A DNA stretch of 64,000 nt from DYJK01 sp040755055 (GTDB lineage: Bacteria; Bacteroidota; Ignavibacteria; Ignavibacteriales; Melioribacteraceae): positions 49,964-113,963 of the forward strand of contig JBFMBS010000011.1 of assembly GCA_040755055.1 (NCBI GenBank), read 5' to 3'. Position numbers and translations under genes: made by a program. The notes under the pieces are model-generated. The model was given only the letters and a program-made list of their open reading frames with translations. It was not told the DNA's origin and did not search any database. This document shows, one piece after another, positions 1 to 7,769 of this stretch. Position 1 is the first letter of the stretch, and the number at the start of each line of letters is the position of its first letter.

Positions 1-470
1 GATTCTCTTGCATCAAAAAGTTTATTTAATGAGTTCATCAACTCGTTTCTTAAAACAGTTTTCTGATCTGTTTTTGCGTTCTTGTATTTAATTAACAAAA
101 CCTCTGTTTCTATGTCAAGCTTCTTCTCATTTCTAACAAACTCACTTTTTTCTTTTTGAGGAAAAAAAACTGAGGCATAATCACTTGACGACCAGCTAAG
201 ATTGTTAAATGTATTATAAGCTTCTCTCAACAAACCATAGTATTTATCCTTATCCAGATTTTTTATTTCTAACAGCAAGTTTTTTATCTCATTCGGTATT
301 TCTTTCAAATACTTCTCTTCTTGTTCTTTAGACAACTTACCACCCAAGACATAGACTCTCGCCAAATCTCGATCAGAAGCGCCGCTACTGATATCAATTT
401 GCGCCACTATTTTATTTGTCGGTACGTAAGCCGCCAGCAATAACAAAATTATAAATATGTTCTTTTTCAT
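1..470 (-). CDS. Secreted protein of the ECF sigma operon, partial at left edge
   Basis: An open frame starts at an ATG at 468-470 and runs off the left edge, with no stop in about 156 codons. A very strong ribosome site (GGAGGGAG) lies directly upstream. The N-terminus is a signal peptide (MKKN, then a run of I/L and 'AAYV'), with likely cleavage near 'VAQ' at about residue 25. The mature part is charged, Lys/Glu-rich and helical, with no recognised domain. It starts 22 bp after the anti-sigma gene on the same strand, so it is probably the third gene of that operon, an envelope protein whose level or state may matter for sigma release. The function is unknown; that the frame is coding is well supported. 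Confidence 0.75.
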   Translation of the reverse strand, partial: MKKNIFIILLLLAAYVPTNKIVAQIDISSGASDRDLARVYVLGGKLSKEQEEKYLKEIPNEIKNLLLEIKNLDKDKYYGLLREAYNTFNNLSWSSSDYASVFFPQKEKSEFVRNEKKLDIETEVLLIKYKNAKTDQKTVLRNELMNSLNKLFDARE

Positions 471-492
471 AACTCCCTCCGGTTATTAAACT

Positions 493-1059
493 TTAAAATG
501 AATATGGGTCGGATTCCTTTTCGAGCCGCTTAAGCTGCTTATCGATAGCATCCGTTTCCCTATTCCAGGTGTTCATGTTTTGTGTTCGTATAAATTCAAT
601 TCTGCCCTTAATCTCGTCTATCTCTATTGATATTTTTTCTCCCTCCCAATCAAGAATTTCTTTACTTACTGTCTTCACGGTGTTGGGTTTATCCGAAAGC
701 AAAGAAATTATCACTGCAATAACTACCATTGCACTGGCAAAAGAAATTTTTCCCCAATGAATAAATTTTTCTTTCCGATTTGGCATTCTAACAGATAATT
801 TTTTCAATAAACCGTTCTGATTCTTCGAAGCTGCTTTGTTTACCATTTTTTCAAATAGGTCCGAATCCAAATCAACGGTAATGCTTTCATTTGCTTTAAC
901 TAATAAGTCTTCTGTTTCCTTTAAAAGTTTGCTGCATATCTCGCAGTTTCTTAAATGCTCTCTAAACAATTCTTTTCTTTCGGATGATAACGTGTTATCG
1001 AGATATAAGAATATTTCGGAGTCAAATATTTTGCACAGTGTCTTCCCGTTACTTTGCAT
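493..1059 (-). CDS. Membrane anti-sigma factor (zinc-finger type)
   Basis: This 188-residue protein has the zf-HC2 / anti-sigma zinc-finger signature near the N-terminus (H35, C39, C42 in 'HLRNCEIC'), one transmembrane segment at about residues 103-122, and a C-terminal part of about 65 residues expected outside the membrane. Members of this family hold an ECF sigma factor at the membrane until an envelope signal releases it. Its ATG lies inside the 3' end of the upstream sigma gene (11 bp overlap), implying translational coupling and naming its partner. The C-terminal part is coiled and charged with no known sensor fold. The family call is firm; the signal is unknown. Confidence 0.88.
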   Translation of the reverse strand: MQSNGKTLCKIFDSEIFLYLDNTLSSERKELFREHLRNCEICSKLLKETEDLLVKANESITVDLDSDLFEKMVNKAASKNQNGLLKKLSVRMPNRKEKFIHWGKISFASAMVVIAVIISLLSDKPNTVKTVSKEILDWEGEKISIEIDEIKGRIEFIRTQNMNTWNRETDAIDKQLKRLEKESDPYSF

Positions 1060-1600
1060 AATCGCTGCCTACTATTTTTTTGATCTTCTTAACAGAATAG
1101 TGCATATGAGATAGTACGGTGTTAAGCGGTTCACCGGTTATCTCAGCAATTTCTTTGAATGTTAATTCACCGTTTATCCTGAGTAGAAATACTTCCTTCT
1201 GTTTAACCGGCAGTAGATCAACTACTTTAGAAATGCTCTCCGCTGTCTCCTTGTATATTAATTCATCATGAGGGTTACTTCTCCCGGGGATTAATTCTGT
1301 ATCTTCCAAATCATTAAGCAATTTATTTTTCTGTTTTTTCCGCAATGCGTCCATTGCTGTATTATGTGCTATCGAAAAGAGCCACGAAGAAAATTTATTT
1401 TGCTCGTTATATTTAGGTAACGATCGCCACACTTTAATTAATGTCTCCTGGAAAAGATCTTCTGCTAAATTTTTATCGCCGCCAAACCGGTACAGATAGG
1501 AATATAATTGCTTTCTGTAAAGCTTGATCAGTGGACCAAATGCTACAGATTCCCCCGCTCTGCATCTCTCTATGAGTATGCTTTCGTTTATTGGATTCAT
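1049..1600 (-). CDS. ECF-family RNA polymerase sigma factor
   Basis: This 183-residue protein has sigma-70 region 2 at about residues 25-95 ('DLFQETLIKVWRSLPKY', 'FSSWLFSIAHNTAMDALRKK') and a region 4 helix-turn-helix at about residues 120-178 ('LPVKQKEVFLLRINGELTFKEIAEI'). There are no regions 1 or 3, as is usual for extracytoplasmic-function sigmas. It directs polymerase to a small regulon when the cognate anti-sigma, encoded next with an 11-bp overlap, is inactivated. A perfect 15-bp palindrome 38 bp upstream of the start may be an operator. ECF subgroup and target promoters cannot be stated from the sequence. Confidence 0.93.
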   Translation of the reverse strand: MNPINESILIERCRAGESVAFGPLIKLYRKQLYSYLYRFGGDKNLAEDLFQETLIKVWRSLPKYNEQNKFSSWLFSIAHNTAMDALRKKQKNKLLNDLEDTELIPGRSNPHDELIYKETAESISKVVDLLPVKQKEVFLLRINGELTFKEIAEITGEPLNTVLSHMHYSVKKIKKIVGSDYAK

Positions 1601-1637
1601 ACTCTCGCTTTTTCTGATACTGTAAACGAACGAACTA

Positions 1638-1652
1638 TTACAATTATTGTAA
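1638..1652. promoter_or_regulatory. Perfect 15-bp palindrome upstream of the ECF sigma gene
   Basis: TTACAAT-T-ATTGTAA is a perfect inverted repeat with 7-bp arms and a 1-base centre. It lies 38 bp upstream of the sigma gene's ATG, where a promoter or operator would be expected. It could be a binding site for a dimeric repressor or simply an AT-rich chance palindrome; no protein partner is indicated. Confidence 0.35.
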
Positions 1653-1786
1653 AGGAAAATAGAAAAAATATTGCACGATAATTTTTGAACGTCTTTTACT
1701 TGTACGGGTTGGGGGCTTGTTTACTTACACAATCCACAATGGTGGGTTGTCATTCGAGATAAGATAATTTTTAATATCAATTCGTA

Positions 1787-2389
1787 CTAGCTCCTTGAAA
1801 AGCGGTTCAAAAAATCTTTAGAACCGGCACCAAGACTAAGGACCGTTTTCATCGCTTGTTCAACCGGGTAATCTATCTTTATAACAAATTCTTTTTTAAT
1901 GTGATAAATATAACCACCGGTTGGCGCCGGTGCCGAAGGGATAAAAACTGTTACATAATTATTATCGCTTTCATCGGTAATAAAAGCGGTAATCATCGTA
2001 TCATTGCCGAAAGGTCTTACCAATGCGACAGATTTAAATACCAATTTATCGCCCCCAAAAAGCTGAATCACGGTTTCTTTAATAATTCTATAGAGCGGAA
2101 CCCGTTTTAAAAATCGTTCTTCTAAAAAATGAAAGAAATACTTCCCTATGCGCGTCTGTACAATCAATCCAACTATAAAAAACAAAAGCAGTATCACAAC
2201 AACAGCAATTGCCGAAGCCGCCAGTTCACTGAAGCGCGTTGTTTCAATCAATATGTTTGTTATAGGGCGAATCTTATCGATTAGGGAATCATAGAGCCAG
2301 CCAAGTACAAAGATTAAAACAATAATAGGAAGTACAACAAGAAAGCCGCCGAAAAGCGTAGTCTTCAAAAACGATTTTATCTTTTCCAT
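1787..2389 (-). CDS. DUF502 family inner-membrane protein
   Basis: This protein of about 200 residues has two long hydrophobic segments in its first half ('GGFLVVLPIIVLIFVLGWLY' and 'AAAIAVVVILLLFF'-type) and the family pattern around 'VPLYRIIKETVIQLFGGDKLVFKSVALVRPF' and 'VTVFIPSAPAPTGGYI', typical of DUF502 proteins. The biochemical role of the family is not established. An upstream TTG at 2428 is in frame, but the ATG at about 2389 is preceded by GGAGGAGAG and gives the usual family N-terminus (MEKIKSFLKTT), so I use it. The gene is monocistronic on the minus strand. An imperfect hairpin about 35-60 bp past its stop (1729-1750) lacks a U-tract. Confidence 0.87.
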   Translation of the reverse strand: MEKIKSFLKTTLFGGFLVVLPIIVLIFVLGWLYDSLIDKIRPITNILIETTRFSELAASAIAVVVILLLFFIVGLIVQTRIGKYFFHFLEERFLKRVPLYRIIKETVIQLFGGDKLVFKSVALVRPFGNDTMITAFITDESDNNYVTVFIPSAPAPTGGYIYHIKKEFVIKIDYPVEQAMKTVLSLGAGSKDFLNRFSRS

Positions 2390-2748
2390 CTCTCCTCCAA
2401 AAACTAATTGAGCCGGTAAACCTACCAATTAAAATTAACGAAATATCATGAAGGAATTAATTGATTTACCGTAATGTGATTATAAGAAATAATATTGATC
2501 TTAGAGCTCTATCACACAAAACTTCTTTCCTTTTTCCCAAAAGTTATCTACCATGCTTGTTAGAAATATTTCCCATTTATAGATTGTCTAAAATTTTTTA
2601 ACCATTAGTAGTACATCATCCCAAATTTATCACCATCTAATTTGCCAATCATATTTACAATTTTTACTTATTTTGCGTCGCCAGATTTATTCGCTGTTAA
2701 AAAGAATGTTCTCTATTAGCTAACGTTATAAACCAAGAAGAACTGATC
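2390..2748. other. Intergenic region, divergent promoters
   Basis: This stretch of about 360 bp lies between the divergent DUF502 gene and the first AraC-type regulator. It is strongly AT-rich and holds no credible open frame. I see no clear -35/-10 pair, inverted repeat or RNA structure in it. It must hold the two outward promoters, but I cannot place them. Confidence 0.5.
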
Positions 2749-3888
2749 TTGAAGACAGAATTTACATTAATTGGAATACTGTTAACCGTTGGAGTTGTAC
2801 AAGGGCTTTTTTTAACAATAGTACTCCTACTTACCAAGAGGGGTAATGTAATAGCAAATCGTCTCCTTGCGTTATTCATTTTATCTTTTTCATTGCTAAC
2901 CATGGGAGACATTCTATATGAAACACATTTACTTCTTTTATATCCGCACCTCCTTCTTGTATTTGATCCTTTAATATTTGTTTTAGCTCCTTTTTGTTTT
3001 CTTTATGTAAAAGCACTCACTATCCCTTGTTGGAAATTTAAATTTCTACATATTCTCCATTTTGCACCGTCGATATTAATTTATCTCTTCTTTTCAACAA
3101 TATATATCTACGATGCCAAGACAAAAATAAACTTACTCATTGAGTCATATACTCATCCCGATAACTCTATTGAAACATTTCTAATATTAGCCGCCATTCA
3201 AATTTTTTTGTATTTAATAATCAATCTAAAGATGATAAAGACACATGCAACAGCTATTAAAAATTATTATTCTTACCAGGAGTCAGTAAGCTTAAGATGG
3301 CTAAAATATTTTTTGCTTATCAATTTTATTTTATGGATGGCTTTTATAATATCAACTTTCTTCAACATCCGGGTATTAATGGATATTAGCAACCTTCTTT
3401 TTACGGTCGCCGTTTATTCAATTGGTTACTTTGGCATTAAACAGCCAAATATTTTTTTTTACGATGGGGTTTTTGTTGAAACAGATAATCAAAAGACCGC
3501 TTCCCGCAAAAAGTATATCAGCTCCACATTAACCGACCAACTGGTTCAAAAATATACCTCCGATCTAATTGAGCTAATGAAAAATGAAAAACTTTACTTA
3601 CAATGTGACTTAAAGCTTGTTGACGTGGCGGAAATTATGGCTGTACCTCAACATCATCTTTCACAAATAATAAATGAAAACTTAGGAAAAAATTTTAATG
3701 ACTTTGTTAATGAATTTCGTGTAGAAGAATTTAAAATACGTCTGTCAGATAAGAATTATAATAACCTCACAATACTTGCAATGGGGCTTGGCTGCGGATT
3801 TAATTCCAAAGCAGCTTTAAACTCCGTTTTCAAAAAACTTACCGGGTTCACTCCCTCCGAATTCAAAAAAATGAATTCCTCTCGATAA
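2749..3888 (+). CDS. Membrane-anchored AraC-type transcription regulator (first copy)
   Basis: This 379-residue protein has six or seven hydrophobic segments in residues 1-235 and a C-terminal AraC/XylS double helix-turn-helix at about residues 275-378 ('LVDVAEIMAVPQHHLSQIINE', then 'AMGLGCGFNSKAALNSVFKKLTGFTPSEFKK'). Such 7TM-like plus AraC proteins are common in Bacteroidota and would bind DNA while embedded in the inner membrane; ligands are mostly unknown. The frame opens with TTG at 2749 behind a weak AGAAG, so the exact start is uncertain. The next gene, a lipoprotein serine hydrolase about 120 bp downstream, is a plausible target. A paralogue lies at 5943-7067. Confidence 0.87.
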   Translation: MKTEFTLIGILLTVGVVQGLFLTIVLLLTKRGNVIANRLLALFILSFSLLTMGDILYETHLLLLYPHLLLVFDPLIFVLAPFCFLYVKALTIPCWKFKFLHILHFAPSILIYLFFSTIYIYDAKTKINLLIESYTHPDNSIETFLILAAIQIFLYLIINLKMIKTHATAIKNYYSYQESVSLRWLKYFLLINFILWMAFIISTFFNIRVLMDISNLLFTVAVYSIGYFGIKQPNIFFYDGVFVETDNQKTASRKKYISSTLTDQLVQKYTSDLIELMKNEKLYLQCDLKLVDVAEIMAVPQHHLSQIINENLGKNFNDFVNEFRVEEFKIRLSDKNYNNLTILAMGLGCGFNSKAALNSVFKKLTGFTPSEFKKMNSSR

Positions 3889-4011
3889 ATACCATTCCCC
3901 CAAAAAAATTCCTTAAAAAGAAGTCTATTATTATAATAATGAACGATGGTCATCCATCTTCTCCGTACGTTTGGCACCAAAAAAGATAATCACTAAAAAA
4001 ATGGAAAATCG

Positions 4012-5229
4012 ATGAACTACTCCAAAAGATTACCGGGGGTTTTATTCAACATGATGTGGGCTGTAACAATTTTTTTTCTATTTATTAATGGCTGCAATAA
4101 TAAGCCAACAGAACCCGGTACCGACACAAATGAAAAAATAAAAGAGCAACTGCAATTATTACTGGATAATGTTATTGTTTCCGATAATGAAATACATGGC
4201 GCTCTCTTATTAGTTGAGGCACCAAAAATCAATTTAAAATGGAAAAGTGGGGTTGGAATGGCAAACACTGAAACAGAGCTTCAAATGAATGCGGACGATC
4301 AATTTCGAATAGCCAGTTTGGGTAAGATGACCCTTGCAACTTTAGTTATGAAGTTAACAGAAGAAGGTCATTTAAAATTAGATGACCCGATTTATTATTA
4401 TTTGCCGGATACCATTATGACCGGTCTGCACATGTTACATGGTTACGATCACGGCAATCAAATTACCATCCTTCAATTACTAAGTCATTCCTCGGGTTTG
4501 CCGGATTATGTTGAAGATGGCAATAAAGATGAAAATGGTATGACCGATTTTCTAAAATTATTAATAACACAACCAAATAAATTCTGGAAACCGGAAGAAA
4601 CTATTGAATATGCCAAACATTATTTGTCACCATTATTTACACCGGGCAGCGGTTACCATTACAGCGATACCAATTATCAATTGTTAGGACTTATCCTACA
4701 GAATATTACCGGCAAAGCATTAAATGTATTATACCGCGAGAAAATTTTTGTTCCCTTGGGAATGAACCATACTTATATGGAATACTATGACGACCCAATT
4801 CCGAGTATTCCGGGGCGCGGCTTATCGCATGTATTTTTGGCAGAGCTAGATTATACAAATCTGATCAGTAACTCGGCAGACTGGGCCGGGGGTGGACTTA
4901 TTAGCACAACAGAAGATTTAAACCGGTTTCTTCGTGCTTTTGTTAACGACCAAATTTTTCAGAATAATCAAACCAAATTACAAATGTTGAATTGGCTAAG
5001 TACCGGTGAAGTCGGAACATACTATGGATTAGGGGTTGCAAGAATAAACATGGACGAGTTTGGTATGACCGGTATTGGTGAACTATACGGGCACGACGGT
5101 TTTCCACAATCATTTATGTTTTATTGGCCAAAGCAAAATGTAACTATAATTGGTACTTTAAACCAAGCTATTAGTAATTACCATTATCAACAGCTCATTC
5201 TACAAGTATTCAATTTGCTTAACAAATAA
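4012..5229 (+). CDS. Beta-lactamase-fold serine hydrolase, lipoprotein
   Basis: This 405-residue protein is a family S12 / class C beta-lactamase-type serine hydrolase (DD-peptidase or esterase). It has a lipobox ending at Cys28 ('FINGC'), so it should be lipid-anchored in the envelope. The nucleophile motif is SLGK (S102-K105), the second motif is YSDTN (217-221, Asp where many members have Asn), and the third is HDG (361-363, for KTG/HxG). The length fits the family. The substrate cannot be read from the sequence; small-molecule ester or peptidoglycan are both possible. It follows an AraC-type regulator on the same strand. Confidence 0.9.
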   Translation: MNYSKRLPGVLFNMMWAVTIFFLFINGCNNKPTEPGTDTNEKIKEQLQLLLDNVIVSDNEIHGALLLVEAPKINLKWKSGVGMANTETELQMNADDQFRIASLGKMTLATLVMKLTEEGHLKLDDPIYYYLPDTIMTGLHMLHGYDHGNQITILQLLSHSSGLPDYVEDGNKDENGMTDFLKLLITQPNKFWKPEETIEYAKHYLSPLFTPGSGYHYSDTNYQLLGLILQNITGKALNVLYREKIFVPLGMNHTYMEYYDDPIPSIPGRGLSHVFLAELDYTNLISNSADWAGGGLISTTEDLNRFLRAFVNDQIFQNNQTKLQMLNWLSTGEVGTYYGLGVARINMDEFGMTGIGELYGHDGFPQSFMFYWPKQNVTIIGTLNQAISNYHYQQLILQVFNLLNK

Positions 5230-5361
5230 ATGGCTGGTTCGGAAAAAAGTAGGTGCTATAAAAAAAAGCACAACACTATTTACAACTATGGTTCATTTAA
5301 TTTTATTAACCAGATGTATATATGTTGCACTCATCGCTGAAGAATTAGTCAGGTAGTTTCA

Positions 5362-5790
5362 ATGAACGATAAAAAAATAAAAGAAAAATTTGGAGATTAT
5401 TATAAGGCTGATGAAAATACCTTTAAAATGGGTATTGATATAAGAATTACCGAAATTATATCTGAGAGATTTGAGGATCAAATTGTATTAGAAACTTGTT
5501 CCGGAGCTGGTTTCACTACAATACCTTTAGCTCGCAAAGCAAAACACATATACACAGTTGAAATAAATAAACTTCATCAAGAACAATCAATAGAAAATAT
5601 TGATAAAGCAATGTTATCAAATAAGGTTACTTTTATTTTAGGCGATATTTTAGATAACAATCTGATTATAAAATTACCAAAACACGAATTGCAGCATATA
5701 TATATGGATAGGGAACATGTTTTATATTGTCTGTACTTTGGGAATTTAATACGCAATGTTGGATCAACAAAATTAATAGTCAAAGCCTAA
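5362..5790 (+). CDS. Small SAM-dependent methyltransferase-like protein
   Basis: This 142-residue protein shows Rossmann methyltransferase motif I at residues 43-55 ('LETCSGAGFTTIPLA'), an acidic end of strand 2 ('YTVEIN') and 'VTFILGDILD' for motif III. The pattern resembles the TGS1 / RNA-cap-guanine-methyltransferase-like branch, but at this length it holds little more than the SAM-binding core, so the target is unknown and activity is unproven. The stop codon lies inside GCCTAAC, the first box of an attC-like structure (5785-5849), an arrangement typical of integron gene cassettes. Confidence 0.72.
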   Translation: MNDKKIKEKFGDYYKADENTFKMGIDIRITEIISERFEDQIVLETCSGAGFTTIPLARKAKHIYTVEINKLHQEQSIENIDKAMLSNKVTFILGDILDNNLIIKLPKHELQHIYMDREHVLYCLYFGNLIRNVGSTKLIVKA

Positions 5791-5849
5791 CCAGCTTTTT
5801 CACCCAACCGTGTTTTTAATACGGCAACGCACATGCTTTTGGGTTAGGT
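5785..5849 (+). other. attC-like recombination site after the methyltransferase gene
   Basis: GCCTAAC (5785-5791) and GTTAGGT (5843-5849) match the R'' (RYYYAAC) and R' (GTTRRRY) core boxes of integron attC sites and pair with each other apart from a terminal G-T. Between them is a weaker inner stem, CCGT...ACGG, within 65 bp in total. The stop codon of the preceding gene sits inside the R'' box, as in many cassettes. No integron integrase or second attC site is visible in the window, so this may be a lone remnant or a chance structure. Confidence 0.4.
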
Positions 5850-5942
5850 TAAAAAGGTAACCATTGCAAGTTGTCTTGTTCCTTATTCTTTAAATATAGA
5901 AGTTTGCGTATGTTTTATCAGAAATAGTTTCGGAGCTCGTTC

Positions 5943-7067
5943 ATGTACAGCTTGTTAAACATCCTTCTGCTATTTTCCATTTTCCAGCTTTCGTTAGTGG
6001 GAGTATCGTTTTTATTTTTTCGAGGAGAAAATTCAATTGCCAATAAGTTTTTGGCCCTCTTTTTAATTTCAAAAGCAATTTGTTTTGCCGGAAGCTTTCT
6101 TGGGAGTTATATCGAATCACCGGTTTACGGACAATTCCTTATTTTGCTTTCGTACTCTTTCGATCTTTTGCTGGGCCCGTCAATTTATTTCTATATAAAA
6201 AAATCCACTTACAATGAGATCAAATTTAACAATTACTTTTACGCCAATTTTCTTCCATTCACGGTTGGTTTTATAGCTGTTTGGATTTTTTGTTTTCCCG
6301 GTATTGCCCTCACAGTAAAAAATTATTTTGCATACAAACCGTTTGGGGTATTCTCTTTTTACGGTTCGATAGAGTTTATTGTTTATTCTCATTTCGTCGT
6401 CTATTCATCGTTGAGTATAAAACTGCTTTCATCATATAGCAAATATGTTATGGATAATTTTTCGAACGCCGATGTGCAATTGCTTAGATGGCTCCGAATA
6501 CTCTTGGGTGGTTTTGTTTTTATCTGGGTCATAAATATCCTGGATATCCTAATGCAGTTGCGCGGGTCTGCCGGATTAATTCTTTCAGTTGCTACGATAG
6601 GCGGGATATTCGTCTTTGCAAATTTGATTGTAATAATTTCTGTTCTAAACCCGGAAATATTTAGGGACAAAATTCATTCTGTGAAACCTAAGTATGAAAA
6701 AACCCTTCTGGATGAAAGCGAGAAAGAAAAATATGCCGAACGGCTAAATAAGATTATCGCCGATGAAAAGATTTACCTTTCCGGCAACCTTAGCCTTACC
6801 GACCTTGCTGAAAAGTTAAATGTACAAAACCATGTTGTATCACAAATTATAAATACTACTTTCGGAAAAAATTTTTACGACTATATTAATTTTTTCAGGG
6901 TTGAAGAATGCAAAAAATTACTAACCTCTTCTTCTCACAAATCGAAAACCGTGCTTGAAATCGCTTTCGGCTGCGGATTCAATTCCAAATCTGTTTTTAA
7001 CGAATCCTTCAAGAAAAATACCGGTTTAACTCCAACTGAGTTCCGAAAGAGATACGTAGTCGGATAG
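5943..7067 (+). CDS. Membrane-anchored AraC-type transcription regulator (second copy)
   Basis: This 374-residue paralogue of the protein at 2749-3888 has the same plan: about seven hydrophobic segments in residues 1-240, then an AraC/XylS DNA-binding domain at about 270-372 ('LTDLAEKLNVQNHVVSQIINT', 'EIAFGCGFNSKSVFNESFKKNTGLTPTEFRKR'). The second helix-turn-helix closely matches its paralogue ('GCGFNSK'), so the two may read similar DNA sites. It lies upstream of a lipoprotein and two secreted esterases on the same strand, which are candidate targets. The signal is unknown. Confidence 0.88.
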   Translation: MYSLLNILLLFSIFQLSLVGVSFLFFRGENSIANKFLALFLISKAICFAGSFLGSYIESPVYGQFLILLSYSFDLLLGPSIYFYIKKSTYNEIKFNNYFYANFLPFTVGFIAVWIFCFPGIALTVKNYFAYKPFGVFSFYGSIEFIVYSHFVVYSSLSIKLLSSYSKYVMDNFSNADVQLLRWLRILLGGFVFIWVINILDILMQLRGSAGLILSVATIGGIFVFANLIVIISVLNPEIFRDKIHSVKPKYEKTLLDESEKEKYAERLNKIIADEKIYLSGNLSLTDLAEKLNVQNHVVSQIINTTFGKNFYDYINFFRVEECKKLLTSSSHKSKTVLEIAFGCGFNSKSVFNESFKKNTGLTPTEFRKRYVVG

Positions 7068-7240
7068 ATACCATCTTCATTTAAAAAATCATTTATCCAA
7101 ACGTCCGACCTTATTAACCCCGACGAAAACCGCAAGTTATCTATCTAACTTTGGGTTTATTTAATTCATTTTTAGCACTCAATAGCACCGGGATAGCAAT
7201 GAAATGTGTGGTAATACGAGTTTTAAATTTACTTAATAAT

Positions 7241-7669
7241 ATGAAAATCTATTTGATGCTATTCGTAGCAACTTTTTATTTACTTTCTTCCGCCGGCTGC
7301 ATGTCTGTTGCACTCACAGTTGAAGAATTTGATAAACCGGTTTCATTGACCGGTAACATCAATAAGAATTATACAATCGTTAAACACTTTAGCTGTGACC
7401 TCAAGGCGTGGTTTGCATTTTTTGACCTAGTAACGATCTCGGAACCAAATATGCAAGAAGTTTTACACAATGAAATCCTTTCTGCACAAGGTGATGCGGT
7501 TATCAATCTCAAGATAAAAGAAGAAACCACATTCGTTGATGGCGTTATTTCCAGTGCAGTAGGAATAGCCGGTGCTCTTGCAGTTGGATATGTTGGGGTA
7601 AGTTTGTCACATCTCATTGACACACGTACATACACAATTGAGGGAGATGTAATCAAATATGTTGAGTAA
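7241..7669 (+). CDS. Small lipoprotein of unknown function
   Basis: The ATG at 7241 starts a clean lipoprotein signal ('MKIYLMLFVATFYLLSSAGC', Cys20), so I prefer it to the in-frame upstream codon at 7151. The mature part of about 120 residues contains 'TIVKHFSCDLKAWFAFFDLVTI' and a Gly/Ala-rich hydrophobic stretch near 'SSAVGIAGALAVGYVGVSL'. The pattern loosely recalls Bor/Iss-like small envelope lipoproteins, but I do not assign it to that family. No catalytic motif is visible. It stands between an AraC regulator and the esterase pair, with about 100 bp before the next start. Confidence 0.72.
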   Translation: MKIYLMLFVATFYLLSSAGCMSVALTVEEFDKPVSLTGNINKNYTIVKHFSCDLKAWFAFFDLVTISEPNMQEVLHNEILSAQGDAVINLKIKEETTFVDGVISSAVGIAGALAVGYVGVSLSHLIDTRTYTIEGDVIKYVE

Positions 7670-7769
7670 AATACACGAGAGAAGAAACAAGAACTACGGC
7701 AATTATGTCGTTTGGAAATTTTTAATCGTCTAAAAAAACTTTTTCCAAAAAGTTAGGGGGGTATAAAAA

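Noticed and set aside
1729..1750. ACAATCCAC/GTGGGTTGT hairpin as terminator of the DUF502 gene
   Set aside because: The stem needs a wobble pair and no U-run follows on the minus strand, so terminator function is not supported.
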